Positions 14,690 through 20,041 of a DNA stretch of 20,041 bases are shown in pieces; the first letter of the stretch is position 1, and each line of letters opens with the position of its first letter. The stretch comes from an uncultured Collinsella sp. GTDB taxonomy: Bacteria; Actinomycetota; Coriobacteriia; Coriobacteriales; Coriobacteriaceae. The stretch lies in assembly GCA_937989875.1 (NCBI GenBank), contig CALKBO010000051.1, positions 1-20,041 on the forward strand, read 5' to 3'. A program made the translations under genes and the position numbers. The notes beneath the pieces are model-generated. The model had not been told where the DNA came from. It made no database searches and was given only the letters and a program-made list of their open reading frames with translations.

Positions 14690-15397
14690 ATGGGTATAGG
14701 TCATTGGCTTACCAGGACAATTAAAACGTCGGTTTGTGGTTACAGGGCTTACAGCGATACGTATATTAAAGAATTGCGTTCTAAGGGTGCAGTTATCGGT
14801 GAAGATGTGACCATCCACTATCCGATGAGAACGGTGATTGATGCTACTGCGCCGCATCTTATTACAATTGGCAACCACGTTAACATTACGGGGCCGGCCA
14901 CTATTCTCACTCATGATTATTCTTGGTCAGTTGTTAAAGGTAAAACAGGCGAGATTTTAGGGAATCAGAAGCCAGTTGTTATTGGCGACAACGTTTTCAT
15001 TGGCTGGGGTGCCACGATTTTATGTGGATCGATTATTGAAGATAACGTGGTGGTGGGGGCCCACGCAGTGGTTTCCGGCCTTGTTGATCATGATTCCGTC
15101 TGGGGTGGGGTTCCTGCAAGGCGGATTTGTTCTTTGGAACACTATCGAAAAAAACGCCTCACTGCTCAGATAGCTGAGGGTAAGATGTACGTCCACTGCT
15201 TTCGGGAGCGCTATGGACGTGACCCGCGCAAGGATGAGATTCCCGAGTACTTTATGCTTTTCTGCGGTGACGAAGAACTTGAAGGCAAACTTGCATTTCA
15301 GGTCAATCTCATGGGTACCGAGGAAAAGACAAAACGTTTAATGCGGGAAGCCGAGCGACCGTATCTTGACTATAACTCGTTTATTAAGGATTGCTGA
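14690..15397 (+). CDS. Hexapeptide acyltransferase with C-terminal extension
   Basis: A 235-residue beta-helix acyltransferase. Hexapeptide turns cover about residues 35-145, including VIGDNVFIGWGATILCGSII. A probable catalytic His lies in ILTHDYSW, and the fold closes at VWGGVPARRI. Unlike the two earlier acyltransferases it carries an extra C-terminal domain of about 85 residues (from LEHYRKKRL to the end), rich in charged residues, probably for acceptor binding. ATG 14690 has GAGGTG six bases upstream, overlapping the previous stop; a GTG at 14681 lies inside that site and is rejected. The next gene overlaps its stop as TGATG. The acceptor and acyl group are unknown. Confidence 0.88.
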   Translation: MGIGHWLTRTIKTSVCGYRAYSDTYIKELRSKGAVIGEDVTIHYPMRTVIDATAPHLITIGNHVNITGPATILTHDYSWSVVKGKTGEILGNQKPVVIGDNVFIGWGATILCGSIIEDNVVVGAHAVVSGLVDHDSVWGGVPARRICSLEHYRKKRLTAQIAEGKMYVHCFRERYGRDPRKDEIPEYFMLFCGDEELEGKLAFQVNLMGTEEKTKRLMREAERPYLDYNSFIKDC

Positions 15398-16581
15398 TGC
15401 CTGCTAGCCTGTCAGTTAAAGAACGCAAAGGTGTTGTGACATCGTTCAATGTTGATGTTTTTGTAACGTCCGCGCTCATGATTTTGTCTGTCTACAAGGT
15501 GGATATTGTACCGACGGCCATTATGCAGGGAATCAGATGCGCTGCTATTGCGATCTTGTTGCTGCTGCATTTTAAAGCTATTTGTGTTTTTCCGCACAAA
15601 GTGGCTCTTTTTGCATTTCCAATGGCAATGTCGATTTCTTCGCTCTGCGCTGGTTGTAGTTATCAAAATGTTGTCTTTGCGAGCGTGCAAGGTCTTAATA
15701 TCATCTCGCTGTTTATTTCATGTTATGACATTGCGCGCAAGTACGGTTTATTTCAATTGTTTGACAGCGTCTTTTGGCTTTTGTTTGCGTTTAGTTTACT
15801 GAATGACCTAACGGTATTCGCTACCCATTTCAATAACTCATCCAGTCAATATCTGATGGGTAATAAGTTTACTGTTGGCGATATTCATACGTTGCTCCTT
15901 GGGCTTTATGCTGCTCTCCTTTCTGTTAGGCGTGGCTATCTACGCTATAACCGGGGAATTTATGTGGCTCTTGTTTTTGAATCTGCTATTGTGCTCGTAA
16001 AAGCGAGCGCGATGACTGCACTTCTTTGCCTGTTGTTGTCTGTTGCCCTTACTTTATTCCTTACCAACCGAGTTGCGTACAAATTGAGCGAGGGTTTAGT
16101 TATCACTATCGTGATTGTCGCTGCGAATGTAATTTATTTCGGAACGGGTATGCTGCTTAATATTCCGGCCGTTCAGTTTTTTATCCAGGATGTATTGGGG
16201 CGGTCTCTTACAATGACGGGTAGAACTCCAATCTATGATTGCCTCGAATTGTTGATCAACGAAAAGCCTGTTTTTGGATGGGGTTACGGAAACACGGCGG
16301 TCATGGCGCTTGTTGGTTATGGAAACGCCCAGAATGGAATCGCAGAGCTCATGGTCAACTATGGCGCATTTGGCGTGCTTGCTTTTTTTGCTACGGTAAT
16401 AGGTCTTTTCCCTAGCGTGAAAAAGTTCCGTAGCCATAATCCGAGGCTTGTTGCGATCATATACGGCACTATTCTTGCATCTCTTGTCGAGATATCGTTC
16501 GGTCTAGTTTTTTTCTTCGCGTTGTCGTTGATATTCGCGGGGTCCGTTTTTCCTTTAAGGGACGATTTAAATAACATTTAA
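15397..16581 (+). CDS. wzy: Wzy-type polysaccharide polymerase (O-antigen ligase/polymerase-like)
   Basis: A 394-residue, very hydrophobic protein with roughly ten predicted membrane helices. A longer extracytoplasmic stretch contains LGRSLTMTGRTPIYDCLELL followed by KPVFGWGYGNTAVM, the GR...P..G.G pattern of the Wzy_C/O-antigen ligase region. Wzy joins flipped repeat units at the outer leaflet of the membrane. The locus otherwise lacks a polymerase and has a flippase, which supports the call. ATG 15397 overlaps the upstream TGA (TGATG). Wzy proteins diverge strongly, so the symbol rests on topology, motif and context. Confidence 0.82.
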   Translation: MPASLSVKERKGVVTSFNVDVFVTSALMILSVYKVDIVPTAIMQGIRCAAIAILLLLHFKAICVFPHKVALFAFPMAMSISSLCAGCSYQNVVFASVQGLNIISLFISCYDIARKYGLFQLFDSVFWLLFAFSLLNDLTVFATHFNNSSSQYLMGNKFTVGDIHTLLLGLYAALLSVRRGYLRYNRGIYVALVFESAIVLVKASAMTALLCLLLSVALTLFLTNRVAYKLSEGLVITIVIVAANVIYFGTGMLLNIPAVQFFIQDVLGRSLTMTGRTPIYDCLELLINEKPVFGWGYGNTAVMALVGYGNAQNGIAELMVNYGAFGVLAFFATVIGLFPSVKKFRSHNPRLVAIIYGTILASLVEISFGLVFFFALSLIFAGSVFPLRDDLNNI

Positions 16582-16604
16582 TTGGATGAGGCGATTGCGT
16601 GAAC

Positions 16605-16610
16605 AGGAGA
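16605..16610 (+). promoter_or_regulatory. Ribosome-binding site deciding the GT2 start
   Basis: AGGAGA stands six bases before ATG 16617. It favours this start over the in-frame GTG at 16599, whose upstream GAGG is weaker. Confidence 0.65.
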
Positions 16611-16616
16611 GATACG

Positions 16617-17597
16617 ATGGCGCCTCTTATTTCAATTGTGGTGCCGGTATACAACACGGCTGAATACATCGAACAGTGTGTACGCAGTATTTTATTGCAG
16701 GATTTCACCTTGTTAGAGCTTGTTCTTGTGGACGATGGCTCCACTGATGGCTCTTCTGGTTTATGCGATGAGTTTGCGACGGCAGATGAACGCGTGAAGG
16801 TAATTCACCAGGAAAATTCCGGAGTTTCAGTTGCTCGTAACAGAGGTTTTGATGTTGCGATTGGTCGCTACATTTGGTTTTGCGACAGTGATGACTGGAT
16901 TGAACCTGGAGCGCTTGGGAAAATTGCATCCGTTATTGCAGAACGTTCGCCTGCGGCTATTTGTTTGACAATTAACCGTATCGGAGCCGATAGACGGGTT
17001 ATTGGAAGATTTGAAGCCGCACGTGATAGCACTGGTCCGTCTGATGGTCCTTTGCAATGTAACAACTATCTGTTCGCGCACTCGCAAGTATTTCTTCGTA
17101 CGTTGGGCGAGGGGTTACGCTTTAAAGAGGGCCTTGCGCTTCTTGAAGATCGAGACTATTTTTATAAACTATTTTGGCTTGCTGCAGGTAACACAGCGCG
17201 TATAACTGAGCCACTCTATAACTATCGAGTTGAGCGTGTCGATTCTGCCGTGCACGATATCAGTGCAGACAAGGCACTTGGAGCATTCCTCGTAAGCAAG
17301 GAGATTTTTGAAAATGAGTTGACAAAGGGTTTTCTGTCGCCTGCTTACGAAAGCATGGTTACATTCGTTCTTATGGCGTTTTCTGCATTGGGGAAAACAG
17401 AGGGTTATTCAATCAGATATAAACGTTTAGCTCGGTTTGTCTCAGAGAATGATCATTCTTCCCTTCTTCCGAGTTCTAAGAGAGCGAGACTGTCCATTGC
17501 CGTTCGTCATCCACGCGTTTTTATCTCTATTGTTCGTGTGAGAAGTGCTTTGAAGCCTTTCTTTAAGAGGCTTCAGAGTTACAGATCGAGGAGTTAG
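16617..17597 (+). CDS. GT2 family glycosyltransferase
   Basis: A 326-residue GT-A transferase. PLISIVVPVYNTAEYI lies at residues 3-18, VLVDDGSTDGS at 37-47 and NSGVSVARNRG at 67-77. The metal site is WFCDSDDW with Asp90 and Asp92, and LALLEDRDYFYKLFW is the acceptor-side acidic motif. The C-terminus is very basic (KRLQSYRSRS). It is the closest match in this window to the GT2 gene at 10922: a 23-base identity at the DDGSTDG codons is shared (11054-11076 and 16731-16753). The preceding gap after wzy is 35 bases. The final codons contain a copy of the intergenic repeat word seen near 3900-4030, and the ribosome-binding site of the next gene. Confidence 0.9.
   Translation: MAPLISIVVPVYNTAEYIEQCVRSILLQDFTLLELVLVDDGSTDGSSGLCDEFATADERVKVIHQENSGVSVARNRGFDVAIGRYIWFCDSDDWIEPGALGKIASVIAERSPAAICLTINRIGADRRVIGRFEAARDSTGPSDGPLQCNNYLFAHSQVFLRTLGEGLRFKEGLALLEDRDYFYKLFWLAAGNTARITEPLYNYRVERVDSAVHDISADKALGAFLVSKEIFENELTKGFLSPAYESMVTFVLMAFSALGKTEGYSIRYKRLARFVSENDHSSLLPSSKRARLSIAVRHPRVFISIVRVRSALKPFFKRLQSYRSRS
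17578..17590 (+). repeat. Lone copy of the GTTACAGATCGAG repeat word
   Basis: GTTACAGATCGAG here is identical over 13 bases to the inverted half-repeat at 3939-3951. It encodes the end of the GT2 protein and leads directly into the GAGGAG ribosome-binding site of the flippase gene. A chance match of this length in a 20-kb window is unlikely but possible. Confidence 0.5.
17588..17593 (+). promoter_or_regulatory. Ribosome-binding site of the flippase gene
   Basis: GAGGAG lies nine bases before TTG 17603 and is the strongest site in the area, which supports the non-ATG start of the flippase. Confidence 0.7.
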
Positions 17598-17602
17598 TTA
17601 AG

Positions 17603-19120
17603 TTGTTATTTGCAAGAAGCGGTGTGAAATCGGGTGCTATCGTTAGCTATGCGTACACGTTCGTCAATTCAATCGTGTCAATTATCTATGTTCCGCTGCT
17701 TCTCTCCAGTATTGGTCGGGAGGAATACGGTTTATATCAGCTGATTGGCTCAATAATGGCCTACATTGTCTCCATTAACGGGATTCTCGCTTCAGGCGTG
17801 GGTAGATATTACTGCATGTACAAAGCTGAGGACGATCAAACTAAGATGGAGAACACCCTGGCGATTGCAAAGCGGATGTATTGGGCACTTTCTGTTGTTA
17901 CTGTTGCTGTGATTCTTATTGTTTCGATGGCCTTTCGTACGATTTATAGCACTTCATTTTCACAGGCGTTGGTTGATGAAGGTTCCGCGATGCTTCTCGT
18001 ACTTGGTGTTAATTGCATTGTTGTGATGAATAACGCAATAACCATTGCTGCCATTACGGCCAATGAGAGATTTGTTTTTCTCAAGGGTACGCAGCTTGTT
18101 TCTCTTGTTGTCCAGCCAGTAATAGTTGTCGCGGTAGCACAACTGGTCCCATCCGCTATCGTCGTGTCAATAGTCGCTTTGCTTACGAATATTGTCTGTG
18201 CCTCTGTTCAACGCGTGTACGCAAGGCATATTTTACATATTCGGTATACCTTTCATGGCTGGGACCGCGCATTGGCTCATGGCATATTAGGATTTAGCGT
18301 TGCGATAATTCTAGTAACGTTAGCCGACTTGATTTTCTGGAAGACGGATCAGCTCATTGTTGGATATCTATTCGGGGCCGATTCTGTTGCGGTCTATTCC
18401 ATTGGTGCTCAGATTTACCAAGCATATATGAATATCGGTATTGCAGTCTCCTCAGTGTTTCTTCCACGTGTTTCGCAGCTTTATCACGGAAATCATGATA
18501 TGGCTGCCATTAGTGCTCTATTTATAAAGGTCGGGCGCATCTCTCTTATGATTTGCCTATTAATTTTGGGCGCTTTTACCTTTTTGGGGCCTGACTTTAT
18601 GGCACTTTGGGCGGGCGATAATTGTTTTGACTCATATCTTGTAGCAATTATTGTGATGGTGCCATTTACAATTGATTTGATTCAGAATCTCGGCCTTACC
18701 ATTCTCCAGGTTATTGATAAATACTATTTTCGCGGGGCCATGTATCTTGTTATCGCATTGCTAAACGTTGTTTTGACTGTTGTTATGCTTAATGCGGTTG
18801 GTCTTGCTGGTGCAGCACTTTCTACGGCCATTGCAATGCTCATTGGTAATGGGTTTATCATGAACTGGTTTTACAAGGTCAAGGTCGGTCTTGATATTAC
18901 GAATTTCTGGCGACAAATGCTTCCGATTGCGATTCCCGTATCTTTGCTTGTGGCCGTGTTTGCTTGTGTGTATTGGTTGGCCCCGATACCCCATGCTTCT
19001 TGGTTCGCCTTTATTGCTGCTGGCGTGTTTTGGGTTGTCGGTTATGTGTCCATCCTCTGGCGTTTCTCCATGAACGACTACGAGAAAGGTCTTGTTCGCA
19101 GCGTTTTGCACAAGCATTAA
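17603..19120 (+). CDS. wzx: Wzx-type polysaccharide flippase
   Basis: A 505-residue polytopic protein with about 12-14 predicted membrane helices, of the MOP/polysaccharide exporter family. The N-terminus GAIVSYAYTFVNSIVSIIYVPL with GREEYGLYQLIGSI is characteristic, and WKTDQLIVGYLFGADSVAVYSIG is the family's mid-protein motif. It would flip the lipid-linked repeat unit across the membrane for Wzy. The start is TTG 17603, supported by GAGGAG nine bases upstream; the next candidate, a GTG seven codons later, lacks a site. It lies 5 bases after the GT2 stop and is the last gene of the capsule array. No clear terminator follows. Confidence 0.92.
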   Translation: MLFARSGVKSGAIVSYAYTFVNSIVSIIYVPLLLSSIGREEYGLYQLIGSIMAYIVSINGILASGVGRYYCMYKAEDDQTKMENTLAIAKRMYWALSVVTVAVILIVSMAFRTIYSTSFSQALVDEGSAMLLVLGVNCIVVMNNAITIAAITANERFVFLKGTQLVSLVVQPVIVVAVAQLVPSAIVVSIVALLTNIVCASVQRVYARHILHIRYTFHGWDRALAHGILGFSVAIILVTLADLIFWKTDQLIVGYLFGADSVAVYSIGAQIYQAYMNIGIAVSSVFLPRVSQLYHGNHDMAAISALFIKVGRISLMICLLILGAFTFLGPDFMALWAGDNCFDSYLVAIIVMVPFTIDLIQNLGLTILQVIDKYYFRGAMYLVIALLNVVLTVVMLNAVGLAGAALSTAIAMLIGNGFIMNWFYKVKVGLDITNFWRQMLPIAIPVSLLVAVFACVYWLAPIPHASWFAFIAAGVFWVVGYVSILWRFSMNDYEKGLVRSVLHKH

Positions 19121-19327
19121 TTAAATATTAGTTATCTGCACCAATCATTGACCTTGATTTGTTGCAAATCCGAATTTCTGGACGACGTGGTGGAACACGC
19201 TCGTGTACCATTTGCTGCGATTGAGGCGGACCGACGGTGGCGTCGCGAAAGTTGGTGTAATGGCCTTCCTTGACTCTGTTTCCAAGATCCGGACTCTATT
19301 GATATCCTAGACCGTATCCATGCTGTC
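19121..19327. other. AT-to-GC intergenic stretch with no recognisable gene
   Basis: Past the flippase stop the first 40 bases are AT-rich, then the composition becomes mixed. Short open stretches exist in several frames (for example one ending near 19310), but none resembles a family I recognise and none has a ribosome-binding site. It may be debris of an insertion-site gene or the true end of the capsule transcript. Confidence 0.4.
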
Positions 19328-19370
19328 GGTGACGCATAACTTCTTTCGCAAATTTACAACCGCATAGCTG

Positions 19371-19447
19371 AACACGGCCCGTGCCCCGCCATATGAATTC
19401 TAGCGGCTAGGCAACAAATCATTGACGAATGGGGTTCGGGCCGTGTT
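19371..19447. repeat. Inverted repeat at the 5' end of the transposase relic
   Basis: AACACGGCCCGTGCCCC (19371-19387) and GGGGTTCGGGCCGTGTT (19431-19447) are inverted copies with two mismatches in 17, separated by 43 bases. The right arm lies over the first codons of the transposase frame. It may be a structure limiting read-through transcription into the transposase. Confidence 0.6.
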
Positions 19448-19902
19448 TGCGAACATCGTAACAGCCGACGAGGAATCGCTGCGCAAGGACATAACGAATC
19501 TGGTGAGGAAGACCTTCGATGAGACGTTCAAGGTGCTGATCGACGAGGAGGCTTCCGAGCTCGTCGAGGCTGAATATTACGAGAGAATGGCGTGTCGGCG
19601 GTCCTGCTGCAGCGGCCACTACGCGAGAAAGCTCGTCAGCGGTGTCGGAGAGTCGAGTTCAGCGCGCCGAAACTACGCGTCGCCTTCCAGATGGCCGTCA
19701 TCGAGCGCTACCGCAGGCGCAAGACCTCGGTCTAGGAGGCCGTCGTCGAGATGCGCTTCGCGGGTGCCTTGACCAGCAGGATTGAGGACGTATCCGGGCT
19801 TCTCTGGGGGCGCCGATGTCCTCCGGCACCGTCTTCAACTTCAACGAGAAGGTCTTAGCGTCCATCGAGACCTAGCGGGAGAGGTCGTTTGAGGACGGCT
19901 AA
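19422..19902 (+). pseudogene. IS256-family transposase pseudogene
   Basis: Three reading frames together rebuild the N-terminal 160 or so residues of a Mutator/IS256 transposase. The first frame gives LRKDITNLVRKTFDETFKVL and ELVEAEYYER...GHYARKLVSG to about 19650. A shifted frame gives APKLRVAFQMAVIERYRRRK, a TAG at 19733-19735, then EAVVEMRFAGALTSRIEDVS. One G appears lost in the run at 19806-19810, and the third frame gives APMSSGTVFNFNEKVLASIE, a TAG at 19873-19875 and a final TAA at 19900-19902. The catalytic DDE residues further on are absent. A full protein has about 400 residues, so this is a dead remnant. Confidence 0.88.
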
Positions 19903-19971
19903 GCCAATTTGCGAAATAATTTTGCCAGTACCAAGCGTTTGCTGATCAATAAAGCTACAAACGTCTTTTCT

Positions 19972-20041
19972 TTAATGCATTTTGTCTGCGGCCAGCGCCC
20001 AGGACTGGGCGGCCGAGCCGTTTGCGGGGTAGAGCCACACC
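19972..20041 (-). CDS. Partial CDS, C-terminal end, possible ricin-type lectin repeat
   Basis: The minus strand is open from the window edge to a TAA at 19972-19974, giving 22 final residues that begin VWLYPANGSAAQSWAL and end in DKMH. The pattern of aliphatic-x-x-Y-x-x-N-G-x-x-x-Q-x-W matches the end of ricin B-type beta-trefoil (QxW) repeats, which occur as terminal modules in secreted cell-wall or glycan-binding proteins. The GC is high again, unlike the capsule cassette. The gene continues beyond the window. With so few residues, both the gene call and the domain call are tentative. Confidence 0.45.
   Translation of the reverse strand, partial: VWLYPANGSAAQSWALAADKMH

Larger units (their letters stand above)
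19328..19932 (+). mobile_element. Internally deleted IS256-family element with candidate terminal inverted repeats
   Basis: The ends 19328-19354 and 19906-19932 are inverted relatives. The inner 14 bases (TTCTTTCGCAAATT against TTATTTCGCAAATT) differ at one position, and the outer part matches more loosely, about two in three overall or better. They bracket the decayed transposase reading frames. At about 0.6 kb the unit is less than half the usual 1.3-1.5 kb of the family, so the central and 3' transposase parts are missing. The exact outer ends and any target duplication are not clear. Confidence 0.6.

Noticed and set aside
19140..19320. Possible degraded gene between wzx and the IS relic
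   Set aside because: I read all three plus frames and part of the minus strand. None gives a stretch I can assign to a family.
1..20041. CRISPR array, tRNA, rRNA or prophage genes
   Set aside because: No regularly spaced repeats, no cloverleaf-like segments and no phage structural genes were seen.

Overview
The window looks like a chromosomal segment of a high-GC anaerobic actinobacterium of the class Coriobacteriia, most likely Collinsella or a close relative. This is inferred from the general gene style: about 60% GC in the core genes (judged by eye), a threonyl-tRNA synthetase without a TGS domain, a GlpA/FAD-oxidoreductase/DUF1667 operon, and several palindromic intergenic repeats. No species marker is present, so the genus is a guess.

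Layout. (1) 1-473 is non-coding and holds two separate long-armed inverted repeats. (2) 474-3726, minus strand, is a three-gene redox operon: a GlpA-type FAD dehydrogenase with a C-terminal BFD-type iron-sulfur domain, a pyridine-nucleotide/FAD oxidoreductase, and a small DUF1667 cysteine protein. (3) 3727-4133 is a divergent intergenic region with two tandem hairpins built from the same 15-bp word. (4) 4134-4565 is a small two-helix membrane protein with a double zinc ribbon. (5) 4791-6554 is thrS, with a clear promoter, a leader inverted repeat and two tandem terminators. (6) 6667-19120 is one long plus-strand capsule/exopolysaccharide locus. A regulated-looking promoter drives a NusG-paralogue antiterminator (LoaP type). 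It is followed by the initiating sugar-1-phosphate transferase, an Alg14/Alg13-like (PssD/PssE) glycosyltransferase pair, a pyruvyl transferase, three hexapeptide acyltransferases, three GT2 and one GT4 glycosyltransferases, a Wzy-type polymerase and a Wzx-type flippase. (7) 19121-20041 holds a decayed IS256-family element and, at the right edge, the C-terminal end of a minus-strand gene that may carry a ricin-type lectin repeat.

How the genes fit together. The polysaccharide genes form a nearly gapless, often overlapping array of about 12 kb with no internal terminator that I can see. Such a long operon is the expected target of a processive antiterminator, and loaP is its first gene. The encoded pathway is a classical Wzx/Wzy scheme. 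A lipid-linked sugar is made by the sugar transferase and extended by PssD/PssE and the GT2/GT4 enzymes. It is decorated with pyruvate and up to three acyl groups, flipped by Wzx and polymerised by Wzy. The first genes (to about 10407) share the high GC of the core. From 10409 onward the GC falls visibly and TTG/GTG starts become common, which suggests a conserved assembly front joined to an exchangeable, serotype-specific cassette.

Most noteworthy signals: a TACA-N6-TGTA motif present twice around the loaP promoter at helical-phase spacing; the tandem palindromic repeats before the zinc-ribbon gene, with a lone copy of the same word at the wzx ribosome-binding site; G-runs of 8, 7 and 6 in two acyltransferase genes that could be slippage sites; and an internally deleted IS256 relic that may still have both ends.
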